Shown: one piece after another, positions 40,334 through 48,954 of the stretch | How the letters are laid out: every line of letters begins with the position of its first letter | Numbering within the stretch: the first letter of the stretch is position 1 | Notes under the pieces: generated by a model | The model's input: only the letters and a program-made list of their open reading frames with translations | Told to the model about the DNA's origin: nothing | Databases searched by the model: none | Translations under genes and position numbers: made by a program | Assembly (NCBI RefSeq): GCF_022508225.1 | Contig: NZ_JAETXJ010000002.1 | Coordinates: forward strand, 186,001-250,000 | Source: Desulfovibrio sp. UIB00 | GTDB taxonomy: Bacteria; Desulfobacterota; Desulfovibrionia; Desulfovibrionales; Desulfovibrionaceae | DNA length: 64,000 nucleotides | Direction of reading: 5' to 3'

Positions 40334-43300
40334 ATGAAAAGCACCCGGAGGAGCTTCCTCAAGGGCGTCGGTGCAGGAGTTCTCTGCCTCACATTGGGGC
40401 AGCTGGGCTTCGACCTGGGCGAGGCCCAGGCTTACGCCGTAAAACTCAAGATAGAAGGCGCCAAGGAAGTCATCAGCGTCTGCCCCTTCTGTTCGGTCTG
40501 CTGTCAGGTCATAGCCTATGTGCGTGACGGCAAGCTCGTTTCCACAGAGGGCGACCCGGACTTTCCCGTTAACGAAGGTGCGCTCTGCGCCAAGGGCGCG
40601 GCGCTCTTCAGCATGTACACCAATGACCACCGCCTGAAGAAGCCGCTTTACCGCGCGCCCAACAGTGATCACTGGGTGGAAAAAGACTGGGACTGGACTT
40701 TGGCCCAGATCGCCCGCCGGGTTAAAGACACCCGCGACAAAGATTTTATTCTCAAGAATGCCAAGGGGCAGACGGTCAACCGTCTTGATTCCATCTTCTG
40801 GATGGGTACCTCGCACGCCTCCAACGAAGAATGCGCAGTCATTCACCAAGCAATACGCGGCCTGGGTGTTGTCCATATGGACCACCAGGCACGGGTCTGA
40901 CACAGCCCCACTGTTGCGGCTCTGGCAGAGTCGTTCGGACGCGGTGCTATGACGAACCACTGGATCGATATCAAGAATAGCGATGCAGTGCTTATTATCG
41001 GCAGCAATGCCGCTGAACATCATCCTGTCGCCTTTAAGTGGGTCATGCGGGCCAAGGACAACGGGGCCGTGCTTATGCACGTTGACCCCAAGTTCTCGCG
41101 CACGTCCGCCCGTTGCGACTTCCACGTGCCTCTGCGCTCGGGAACGGATATTCCCTTCCTGGGCGGCATGGTCAACTACATTCTGGAAAACAAGCTGTAC
41201 TTCAAGGAATATGTTGAAAAGTACACCCATGCCGCCTTTGTGGTGGGCAAGGATTATGCTTTCAACGACGGCCTTTTCAGCGGCTATGATCCGGTCACGC
41301 GCACATACGACAAAAAGACATGGGCGCTGGAAATGGGTCCCGACGGCAAGCCTGTTGTCGATCCCACCTTCCAGAACGAGCGCTGCGTCATCAACATGAT
41401 GCGCCAGCACTATTCCCGCTACACGCTTAAAAACGTTTCTGACGTTACGGGCGTTTCGCAGGAAAATCTGCTCAAGGTCTACAAGGCCTTCTGCGCCACT
41501 GGCGGCCCCGACAAGGCTGGCACCATCATGTACGCTCTGGGCTGGACACAGCACACCGTGGGCGTGCAGAACATTCGTCTTTCCTCGCTGATCCAGCTCC
41601 TGCTGGGCAATATCGGCGTGGCTGGCGGCGGCATCAACGCCCTGCGCGGCGAGCCCAATGTGCAGGGTTCCACCGACCATGCCCTGCTGTACAACAACCT
41701 GCCCGGCTACCACGGCACCCCTCGCGCCCCGTGGCAGACCCTGACCGACTACAACAAGGCCAACACCCCTGTCACCAAGCTGCCCAACAGCGCCAACTGG
41801 TGGAGCAACAGGCCCAAGTATATCGCCAGCCTGCTCAAGGGCTGGTTTGGTGATGAAGCCACGCCTGAAAACGACTTCTGCTATGACCTGCTGGCCAAGC
41901 TGGAGCCGAACGAAGACTGCTCATACATGTTTGCCATGGATAAAGTCTATCAGGGCAAAATGCGCGGCGGTTTCATCTTTGGCGTGAACCCCATGAACAG
42001 CTTCCCCAACACCAACAAGATGCGGGCCGCTCTGGACAAGCTGGACTGGCTCGTGTGTTCTGAGCTGCACAATTCGGAAACCACGGACAACTGGAAGCGT
42101 CCCGGTGTGGACCCCAAGGCCTGCAAGACCGAAGTGTTCCTTTTGCCCTCGGCTCACCGCATTGAAAAGGAAGGCACTATCAGCAACAGCGGCCGCTGGT
42201 TGCAGTGGTTCGATCAGGGCGTTAAGCCCGGCGGCGAAGCACGCAACTTTGCAGACATTGTTGTGCCCCTGTTCAACCAGATACGCGATCTCTACAAGGC
42301 CGAAGGCGGCGTCTTGCCCGAGCCCATCCTCAAGATGAATTGGCCGGACAAGTACGACGCTTCTGACTGGGCGCGCCGCATCAACGGTTTCTTCTGGGCC
42401 GATACCAAGGTGGGCGACAAGCAGTACAAGCGCGGTCAGCTTGTGCCTGCCTTCGCGGCGCTGAAGGACGACGGTACGACCTCGTCGCTCAACTGGATTT
42501 ACACAGGCAGCTGGACAGAAGAAGATGGCAACAAGTCCAAACGCCGTAATACCAGTCAGACGCCCATGCAGGCCAATATCGGCCTGTTCCCCAACTGGTC
42601 GTGGTGCTGGCCGGTGAACCGCCGCATTCTGTATAACCGCGCTTCTGTGGATGTGAACGGCAAGCCGTTCAATCCCAAGCGTGCGGTTATTGAATGGGAC
42701 GGCACCAAGTGGGTGGGCGACGTCCCCGACGGCCCCTGGCCGCCCATGGCCAATGAGGGCGGCAAGCTGCCCTTCATCATGGTGAAGGACGGTCACTCCC
42801 AGTTCTTCGCCGCTGGCCCAGCTGACGGCCCCTTCCCCGAACACTACGAACCTGCGGAAACGCCTCTGGCCAGCCATCCGTTCTCAAGGCAGTTGAGCAG
42901 CCCGGTGTACAAGTTCCATACCTCCGATATGGACAAGATCGCCGCGCCCGCTGACCCCAACTACCCCTATGTGCTGACCACCTACAGCCTCACCGAACAC
43001 TGGTGCGGCGGCGGCGAAACGCGCAATGTGCCCAACCTGCTTGAAACCGAGCCTCAGCTCTATGTGGAAATGAGCCCAGAGCTGGCCAAGGAAAAGGGCA
43101 TCAAGAACGGCGATGGCGTCCTTCTTGAAAGCATTCGCGGTACCTGCGAGGCCATCGCCATGGTGACGGTGCGCATTCGTCCCTTTACGGTTATGGGCAG
43201 AACGATCCACCTTGTGGGTATGCCCTTTGCCTTTGGCTGGACAACGCCCAAGTGCGGCGACTCCACCAACCGGCTGACCGTTGGTGCGTTTGACCCCAAC

Positions 43301-43372
43301 ACCACCATTCCTGAATCCAAGGCCTGCTGCGTCAATCTGCGTAAGGCCGACAAGCTGACCGAAATAGGCTAA
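40334..43372 (+). CDS. fdhA: Periplasmic formate dehydrogenase catalytic subunit with selenocysteine
   Basis: The enzyme oxidises formate (or reduces CO2) at a Mo/W-bis-MGD centre. One frame runs through an in-frame TGA at 40898-40900, read as selenocysteine 189 in the context ARV-Sec-HSP, the conserved FdhA active-site position; the frame continues with normal homology, total 1012 residues. A twin-arginine signal (TRRSFLKG, residues 4-11) sends the folded enzyme to the periplasm. A 4Fe-4S motif has Cys50, Cys53, Cys57 and Cys85. GGAG lies nine bases upstream of the ATG. fdhB follows by 49 bases. Confidence 0.96.
40898..40945 (+). promoter_or_regulatory. Selenocysteine codon with SECIS-like stem-loop
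   Basis: The UGA is followed at once by a GC-rich segment that can fold with an apical GGCTCT, similar in position to the SelB-binding loop of E. coli fdhF. The stem I can draw has several mismatches, so the exact fold is uncertain. Confidence 0.5.
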
Positions 43373-43421
43373 CGAGCCGGGCGCGCTCCTTAGTGGAGTG
43401 CGCCCGCCAAGGAGCATTGCT

Positions 43422-44081
43422 ATGCCGAAGACTTTTTTGATCGACACCACTCGGTGCACGGCATGCCGGGGCTGCCAGTTGGCCTGTAAGGAATGGCATG
43501 ACCTGCCTGCCAATGAGACCAAGCAGCGCGGCACTCATCAGAATCCGCCGGATCTGAACCCCAACAACCTCAAGATTGTTCGTTTTCGCGAGCGTATGAA
43601 GCCTGACGGTACCGTTGTGTGGAACTTCTTTCCCGACCAGTGCCGCCACTGCCTTACGCCCATTTGCAAGGAAGTGGCCGACATGGCCGTGCCCGGCGCC
43701 ATCATCAAGGATCCCAAAACGGGTATGGTGATAGCCACGGACAAAAGCGCCAAGCTGAGCCCCGAGGATGCGCAGGCCGTTATTGACGCCTGCCCCTACA
43801 ACATCCCCCGGCTGGATCCCAAGACCAAGTGCCTGACCAAGTGTGACATGTGCATTGACCGCGTCACTGCGGGCATGCTGCCCATTTGCGTCAAGACGTG
43901 CCCCACGGGCACAATGGCTTTTGGCGAAAGGGAGGAAATCCTGCCCATGGCCAAAAAGCGGCTTGAAACAGTCAAAAAGACCTTCCCCAAGGCTTTTCTG
44001 GCTGATGTAGAAGATGTGAGCGTCATCTACCTGCTGGCCGAAGAAAAAGAACACTACTACGAACACGCGGCCTTCATGTAA
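43422..44081 (+). CDS. fdhB: Formate dehydrogenase iron-sulfur subunit
   Basis: The 219-residue beta subunit carries ferredoxin-type clusters that move electrons from FdhA to cytochrome c3. Motifs include CTACRGCQLACKEWH near residue 13, CRHCLTPIC near residue 72, and ACPYNIPRL, KCLTKCDMC and CVKTCPTGTM in the C-terminal half, enough for three or four 4Fe-4S clusters. It has no signal peptide or anchor, so it is exported with FdhA by the Tat route. ATG 43422 follows AAGGAG; the longer frame start has none. Confidence 0.95.
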   Translation: MPKTFLIDTTRCTACRGCQLACKEWHDLPANETKQRGTHQNPPDLNPNNLKIVRFRERMKPDGTVVWNFFPDQCRHCLTPICKEVADMAVPGAIIKDPKTGMVIATDKSAKLSPEDAQAVIDACPYNIPRLDPKTKCLTKCDMCIDRVTAGMLPICVKTCPTGTMAFGEREEILPMAKKRLETVKKTFPKAFLADVEDVSVIYLLAEEKEHYYEHAAFM

Positions 44082-44487
44082 GGCCTTATCCCCTCTACCC
44101 CCGCAGTCGTATGGCTGCGGGGGTAGAAAAGCACTGCGGGGGCTTGGCAAATCCTTCGCTTTGGTTCACCATCAGGGTACAATACCAGTAAGCACGTTTG
44201 CCTTGTTGCGGCGTGAATGTTGCTGGAGCGGCCCCTGGTTTTTGCCTCAACCGGTTGGAGCAGGCTCTCCTTGAATTGCGCGGGGGCTCCTTGAACTCGT
44301 GTTTGCCAAGGCAAGGTAAAGGTCTGTCAGCCCGGTACCAGATCGGTACTCGGAAATGACAGCACCGCTTGCACCTGCACTGCGAAATGCCGGAATGAGC
44401 ATTTTTGAAAACATTGGGAGCAAACATTCTCAGTGTTGCATCGTTTGGGAAATCAGCCGGGAGTACCCCTCGGCATACGGAGTATCA
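44082..44487. other. Intergenic region between fdhB and fdhE
   Basis: It holds the hairpin at 44096-44127 and otherwise no gene. A short direct repeat (CTCCTTGAA near 44270 and 44288) and the pair GGTACC/GGTACT near 44330-44350 are visible. I see no convincing promoter. Confidence 0.4.
44096..44127 (+). other. Strong hairpin 15 bases after fdhB, no T run
   Basis: CTACCCCCGCAG (44096-44107) and CTGCGGGGGTAG (44116-44127) form a perfect 12-bp stem with an 8-base loop, followed by AAAAG. It is more likely an mRNA-stabilising or processing element than an intrinsic terminator. Confidence 0.6.
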
Positions 44488-45438
44488 ATGGCTGTTAAAA
44501 GGCAAACCGTTGCCCAAACCCTTGAAGAAGTTATCTCGTGGCGTCCGGTATTGGCCCCTGTGCTGCGGTCGTTTGAACCGCTGCTCACCGCCCAGGAAGC
44601 GCTTGGTGATGCTGTGGCCGAATGCCTTAAAAAAGAGGGCTTGTCACTGCCGCAGGCTGAGCCGCAGCGGATGGAACAGGGTGTTTCAATGCTTGCCGGA
44701 GCTCCCTTTGCGGGCGTGGCCCCAGCGGTGCGTATTTGCGCAGAAAAGCTGCTGCCCATGCTGTGCCGCATGGACGCCGTCGTTCCCCACAAGGCCAAGC
44801 TCACGGATTTTTTTCTGAAATCTGATGGAGCAGAAGCCCAGCGAGCAGAAGAGCTGGTTTGCGCAGCTGCCTCGGGCGACAGGGATGCCCTGGCGGCTTT
44901 GGCTGAAAAAATGGGCCTTGACCCCTTGGTGCTGGACTTTGTGACCGGGTTCATCGTTGCGCCGATTTTGCGAGGCATGACCGCCCAGGCCGTGGCCGCA
45001 GAGGGCGACACCCCTTGGGAAGCCGGCGATGTGTGGCGGCAGGGCTATTGCCCTGTGTGCGGCGCACTGCCCACCATTGGATGGATGGATAAACCCAGCA
45101 TTGATGAAAAAAATGCTTTTCTCGCGGGCGGCGGCGGTAAAAAACACCTGCACTGCGGCGTGTGCGGCGCGGACTGGAAATTCCGCCGTGGCGCATGCCC
45201 TGCATGCGGCGAGGAAGGCAGCGGGGTGATGGAATTGCTGCGAGAAAGCGGCACTGCTCACGGTGAGCGGCTGGATTGGTGCACCAAGTGCAAGTCGTAC
45301 TGCCCGGCAGTGGATCTGCGCGAGCGCGAGTTTGTTCCCAATCTGGATGCGCTGGCGCTTGGCATGATGCATCTGGATATGGTGGCGGCACGTAAAAAGC
45401 TGAAACCAGTCAGACCCTCATTCTGGAACATGTTTTAG
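44488..45438 (+). CDS. fdhE: Formate dehydrogenase accessory protein FdhE-like
   Basis: FdhE is a rubredoxin-fold protein that interacts with exported formate dehydrogenase before Tat transport. The 316-residue product has the four Cys pairs of the family in its C-terminal half: CPVCG near residue 188, CGVCG near 225, CPACG near 238 and CTKCKSYC near 267. The N-terminal half is helical. ATG 44488 follows ACGGAG, and several upstream in-frame ATGs lack a ribosome site. It lies between fdhB and the cytochrome c3 gene on the same strand. Confidence 0.9.
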   Translation: MAVKRQTVAQTLEEVISWRPVLAPVLRSFEPLLTAQEALGDAVAECLKKEGLSLPQAEPQRMEQGVSMLAGAPFAGVAPAVRICAEKLLPMLCRMDAVVPHKAKLTDFFLKSDGAEAQRAEELVCAAASGDRDALAALAEKMGLDPLVLDFVTGFIVAPILRGMTAQAVAAEGDTPWEAGDVWRQGYCPVCGALPTIGWMDKPSIDEKNAFLAGGGGKKHLHCGVCGADWKFRRGACPACGEEGSGVMELLRESGTAHGERLDWCTKCKSYCPAVDLREREFVPNLDALALGMMHLDMVAARKKLKPVRPSFWNMF

Positions 45439-45439
45439 C

Positions 45440-45481
45440 GGCAGCTTGCGGCACGTACAAAAGCCGTTTTTTGAAGCTGCC
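45440..45481 (+). terminator. Terminator after fdhE
   Basis: An inner stem CGGC (45449-45452) with GCCG (45463-45466) is followed by TTTTTT, all enclosed by GGCAGCTT (45440-45447) and AAGCTGCC (45474-45481). Confidence 0.6.
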
Positions 45482-45708
45482 TTTGCCACAAAATTTATTG
45501 CTGGCAGTCTGACTGTCAGGGATTGCTGAGTCGGTTTGTTGAACCGTTTAAATGCACCTGATGTAGCAGTGTTTAATTATTGCACATGCAGGCATTATTA
45601 GGGTAGAACAACCGCTGCGGAGAGTGGTGTTGACGGCGGTTTTTCAGCCGCCTGTGGTGCGCCGGGGCTTGCTCCTGCGCTTTACGAACCCAGTAGGAGG
45701 AATAGCTG

Positions 45709-46140
45709 ATGAAATATGTGACCTTGTTGCTGCTTGCGTTGAGCCTCGCGTGGGTTGGCGAAGCGCAGGCGCGTGATATCAAGGAAATGTCGCAGGCCAT
45801 TAAAAAGCCTATTGAAATTCCTGGTGGAACATCTCCGCGTATGAGCGTCATGTTCCCCCACACGGCGCACAAAGGCATCAACTGCATGCACTGCCACCAC
45901 GAAGTGGGCAGCGACAGCCGCTACGTAGCCTGTACCGAATGCCACGCCACCCCTGGTGCGCGCGAACGTGACCCCATGAGCATGTTCATGGCCTTCCACT
46001 CCAAGAATGGCGACCGTTCCTGCTACGGCTGCCACTCGCAGAAGGCTCAGGAAAATCCCGCCAAGTACGGTGCCAAGTTCAAGGGCTGCCGTCCCTGCCA
46101 CATGGCTGCCAGCGCCCGCGAAGCCGCCAAGCAGAAGTAA
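45709..46140 (+). CDS. Tetrahaem cytochrome c3
   Basis: The 143-residue precursor has a signal peptide (cleavage near AQA, residue 21) and four CxxCH haem motifs: CMHCH, CTECH, CYGCH and CRPCH. The length fits cytochrome c3. Axial His candidates include HTAHKG ahead of haem 1 and the paired His after CMHCH. Its place after fdhAB-fdhE makes it the likely electron acceptor or third subunit of the formate dehydrogenase, as in D. desulfuricans FdhABC. AGGAGG lies nine bases upstream of the start. It probably has its own promoter, since fdhE is followed by a terminator. Confidence 0.93.
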   Translation: MKYVTLLLLALSLAWVGEAQARDIKEMSQAIKKPIEIPGGTSPRMSVMFPHTAHKGINCMHCHHEVGSDSRYVACTECHATPGARERDPMSMFMAFHSKNGDRSCYGCHSQKAQENPAKYGAKFKGCRPCHMAASAREAAKQK

Positions 46141-46170
46141 GCTCACTCCCGCCACAGGTTTATCTGTACC

Positions 46171-46200
46171 GCATAAAGGCCCCGCAAGGGGCCTTTATGC
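46171..46200. terminator. Perfect 13-bp hairpin with GCAA tetraloop after cytochrome c3
   Basis: GCATAAAGGCCCC (46171-46183) and GGGGCCTTTATGC (46188-46200) pair exactly around GCAA. The T run is inside the stem rather than after it. It probably ends or protects the cytochrome c3 mRNA. Confidence 0.7.
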
Positions 46201-46385
46201 GTTGCAAAACAAACCAACCCAGGTAGTTAGCCTGGGTGCAGTGGCAGCTCCGCCAAGTAAGGCTCCTCTCCCAGATGAATCTTCGTCAGCGATGCTATGT
46301 GCCTATGTGCGTTAAGTATGTTCACTTACGGCTGAACCCTATGCGCCTGCAGAAACTGCAAAAGGCTGCAACGCGGCGCTGGACA

Positions 46386-46412
46386 CAAAAAAAGGGCGTT
46401 TTGCGACGCCCT
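46386..46412 (-). terminator. Terminator of the cheZ-like gene
   Basis: AGGGCG (46393-46398) pairs with CGCCCT (46407-46412). The minus-strand transcript continues into a run of eight T residues. Confidence 0.8.
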
Positions 46413-46448
46413 CATTCAATAGCCGAAAGTGTTTAGCAAGATATCCGT

Positions 46449-47078
46449 CTAGAGGCCCAATTGGGAAAGCATGTCGTCAATAGCGCCCTGTGAAGCGCCA
46501 GCCTTGTCAGGCCCTTTAAGTTCACTACGCCCCTGATTGAATTCCTTGACCGCCTGACGTGCTTCATTCTGCAATTCCTGAACGTTCTTGCTGGGGTCTT
46601 TTTCCGCCGCGTCCAGAATAAGGCCCGTGGAAACATAGAGTTCCACCACCATTGCCTCAATCTGGTTCAGGGCAGACACGACCTTTTTGATGCGCTGACC
46701 TGTAATGTCCTGAAAGCTCAGGGCGGTCAGCACTGAAGTGAGGTCATCCCCAAGAAGCTTGTTGTTTGCTTCCAGCTCGGTAATGGGGGCCGCATCCGCA
46801 CCGCCGCTAAGCAATCCTGCCAGATGCGCCGCATTCTGTTCCTGAAGATCCAGATGCCGCTCCACGATTTCCATGATGGTCATGGTGGCGCTTTCTGTGT
46901 CTTTCAGCACTTCATCAAGCTGGCTTGATGCTTCCAGAAATAGCGCATCTGGATTTGGGGGGGGCAGGGGCTGGCCTTTGGAGGCAGTGGAGATGCGCTC
47001 AAAAATCTCTCTCAGACCCTGGCGCATTTCCGTACTGATCTGCTTGTAAACTGCGGCTTCGGGCTTTTCGTTGCTCAT
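46449..47078 (-). CDS. cheZ: CheZ-family CheY-phosphate phosphatase
   Basis: CheZ dephosphorylates CheY-P and resets the flagellar motor signal. The 209-residue protein has the long helical hairpin and the catalytic motif SFQDITGQRIKK at 121-132. Asp124 and Gln128 match the E. coli Asp143/Gln147 pair. A flexible linker leads to a C-terminal CheY-binding helix (GAIDDMLSQLGL). The N-terminal 60 residues are variable. No other chemotaxis gene is nearby. The start follows AAAGGGGA. Confidence 0.85.
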   Translation of the reverse strand: MSNEKPEAAVYKQISTEMRQGLREIFERISTASKGQPLPPPNPDALFLEASSQLDEVLKDTESATMTIMEIVERHLDLQEQNAAHLAGLLSGGADAAPITELEANNKLLGDDLTSVLTALSFQDITGQRIKKVVSALNQIEAMVVELYVSTGLILDAAEKDPSKNVQELQNEARQAVKEFNQGRSELKGPDKAGASQGAIDDMLSQLGL

Positions 47079-47164
47079 GCCCGTCCCCTTTGCGCGCGGC
47101 GCGGTTTAATTTATGCGTTTAGAACCTTTGCAGGTGAATGGTCAAAGGTCAAATGCAGTAAAAA

Positions 47165-47190
47165 CTCCGCCGCGCGAGGGCGCGGCGGAG
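47165..47190 (-). terminator. Terminator of the cpoB-like gene
   Basis: An 11-bp GC stem (47165-47175 with 47180-47190) is followed on the minus strand by TTTTTA. Confidence 0.85.
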
Positions 47191-47199
47191 CCGGGATAC

Positions 47200-48207
47200 T
47201 TACTTGTTGGTCTTCAGAAACGTCTTGGCCCGCGCAGCTTCTGGCGAGTTGGGATATTTCTTGATCAGCTCTTCCAGACGGGCTTTGGCAGCAGCAGACT
47301 GATTGAGCTTGCTGAAGCTGATACCCTGCTTGAGGTACGCGCCGGGCGCGCTGGAAGAAGAAGGATACTTTTTGATAACAGCATCATACGCCAGGGCCGC
47401 ATCGGCAAACTGGTTGCGCTGGAAGTAGCACTCGGCCAGATAATACTGGGCCTCGGGAGCCTGGCTGTGGTCTTTGTAGTTTTTCAAAAAGTCATTGAAA
47501 GAACGCTGCGCTTCATCGTACTTGCGGGATTGGTAGGCGTTAACGCCAGCATCAAACAGCGCAAGCGAAATGTCCTTTTTGGGAGCCTGAACCTGCGGCT
47601 CGGGCTGGGGGCTGGGCTGGCCCCAAGTGCTGGAACTGGGATTGATGACGGTCTGAGGCTGGGCTGCTGCCGCGCCCTGATCGCCAGCGGCGGAGGCCGC
47701 TGCGTAGCCTACGGAACCAGCAGCCATGCCGCCTGCCGCTGCCTGCCCGTAGGAAGGCTGGCCATAGCCAGGCTGGCTGAAAGCAGGCGCCGCCTGGGGG
47801 GCAACCTGAGGAGCTGCCTGAGGAGCCGCCTGCACAGAGGGGGCAGAACTACCGCCGCTGGTCATGGGGTCACCGAGGTTCAGGTTCAGCGCCATGCTGC
47901 GCTCCACCTGACGCAGAGCTTCATCGTGCGCTCTCACACGGCCCACCAGGGCTTTGGCGCCGCCTGCGTTCTGCAGATCATCAAGCTGGCCCTTGAGTGT
48001 GTTGACTTCCTGCCGCAGCGTTTGAATCTGGCTCCAGGCATCAGCCTGAGCAGGCTGCAACTGACGCAACTGAACGTCTTGCTGCTGCACCTGCTGTTCC
48101 AGTGAGATGCTGCCATTGCCGCTGCTGGTGCTGCCGCCCATGCAGCCGCTCAAAGGCAGCGCCGCGCAAGCCAGAGTCAGGATGTACATAGTACGGAGTG
48201 TGCGCAT
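47200..48207 (-). CDS. YbgF/CpoB-like lipoprotein with TPR repeats
   Basis: CpoB coordinates peptidoglycan synthesis and outer-membrane constriction with Tol-Pal. The 335-residue product has a lipoprotein signal (LACAALPLSGC, lipid Cys near residue 22), a coiled-coil segment (QQVQQQDVQLRQLQPAQ, then SQIQTLRQEVNTLKGQLDDL), and a Pro/Ala/Gln/Gly-rich linker. C-terminal tetratricopeptide repeats follow from about residue 210 (ALFDAGVNAYQSRKYDEAQRSFNDFL; APEAQYYLAECYFQRNQF). ATG 48207 follows GAGGGT. tol and pal genes are not in view. Confidence 0.85.
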   Translation of the reverse strand: MRTLRTMYILTLACAALPLSGCMGGSTSSGNGSISLEQQVQQQDVQLRQLQPAQADAWSQIQTLRQEVNTLKGQLDDLQNAGGAKALVGRVRAHDEALRQVERSMALNLNLGDPMTSGGSSAPSVQAAPQAAPQVAPQAAPAFSQPGYGQPSYGQAAAGGMAAGSVGYAAASAAGDQGAAAAQPQTVINPSSSTWGQPSPQPEPQVQAPKKDISLALFDAGVNAYQSRKYDEAQRSFNDFLKNYKDHSQAPEAQYYLAECYFQRNQFADAALAYDAVIKKYPSSSSAPGAYLKQGISFSKLNQSAAAKARLEELIKKYPNSPEAARAKTFLKTNK

Positions 48208-48218
48208 AGTACCCTCTT

Positions 48219-48425
48219 TCAATTTTGCACTTTTCCCAGAACTTTTTTTCGTCCGGTGAAAATATAGATGATTCCCCCCACACATGGCAGAAAAACTACC
48301 AGCACAAGCCACAGGGCGCGCTGTTGCGGGGTTTCAAACTCATGTCCCCATATGTGCAGAATGCTCCACAATGTCGGGATCATGGGGAACATTACCACAA
48401 GCACATGCCACCAATGAAAAATCAT
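48219..48425 (-). CDS. Small PLDc_N-type membrane protein, 68 residues
   Basis: Two helices (residues 5-25 and 37-56) flank a short loop, with the end [13 protein letters not shown] that is typical of the phospholipase-D nuclease N-terminal (PLDc_N) family found as stand-alone small proteins. Function unknown. Its ATG overlaps the lspA stop (ATGA), so it is translated with lspA. The cpoB-like lipoprotein gene follows 11 bases later, which suggests an lspA-PLDc_N-cpoB unit. Confidence 0.78.
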   Translation of the reverse strand: MIFHWWHVLVVMFPMIPTLWSILHIWGHEFETPQQRALWLVLVVFLPCVGGIIYIFTGRKKVLGKVQN

Positions 48426-48949
48426 GCGGTTCCTCCCTTGCCGGGGGTTGGTTTGCCGCCTTTGTCGCTGGCGACAGCCTGGGGCTTGCGCCAGAGAATC
48501 AGGCAGGCCAGCACCGCGCCCACAAATATGGCCGAGTCGGCTATATTGAAGGCTGGCCAGTGCCAGTCGCCCCAATAGACATCCAGAAAGTCCACCACGG
48601 CGCGAAAGCGCACACGGTCAACCAGATTGCCAAGCGCGCCCCCCATCACAAGCCCAAGGGCCGCGAACAGCCAGGGATCTTCATCCGAGCTGCGCACCAG
48701 CATGACAATGGCCCAAACGGCCACAACCGTGGCAGCGAGAAAAAGCCAGAACTGCCACTCAATGTCGGACCGGTTCAAAAAACCAAAGGCCGCGCCGCGA
48801 TTGCGGATGTTGACCAGATCAAACAGCCCGGCAATGACCGTGATGGGTCTGTGCTCGGGTATGAACTGCATGACAGCCCACTTGCTCGCCTGATCGAGAA
48901 CAAGGGCGACAATGGCCGCAATGCCGAGTATGCGATAACGCCTTGGCAT
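48422..48949 (-). CDS. lspA: Lipoprotein signal peptidase LspA
   Basis: LspA cleaves the signal peptide of diacylated prolipoproteins in the inner membrane. The 175-residue protein has four helices. The catalytic aspartates lie in [16 protein letters not shown] and FNIADSAI near residues 115-145, and [11 protein letters not shown] is conserved. ATG 48949 lies five bases after the ileS stop; AGG of the intergenic CAGGA can serve as a weak ribosome site. The ileS-lspA order is widespread in bacteria. Confidence 0.94.
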   Translation of the reverse strand: MPRRYRILGIAAIVALVLDQASKWAVMQFIPEHRPITVIAGLFDLVNIRNRGAAFGFLNRSDIEWQFWLFLAATVVAVWAIVMLVRSSDEDPWLFAALGLVMGGALGNLVDRVRFRAVVDFLDVYWGDWHWPAFNIADSAIFVGAVLACLILWRKPQAVASDKGGKPTPGKGGTA

Positions 48950-48954
48950 TCCTG

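Larger units (their letters stand above)
46141..46448. other. Convergent intergenic region cytochrome c3 / cheZ
   Basis: Besides the hairpin at 46171-46200 it has a CCCAGG/CCTGGG hairpin (46218-46236) and the cheZ terminator at 46386-46412. No coding region is evident. Confidence 0.5.

Noticed and set aside
40898..40900. TGA in fdhA as a nonsense mutation or pseudogene
   Set aside because: The stop falls exactly at the selenocysteine position of FdhA, and the frame and motifs continue without decay.
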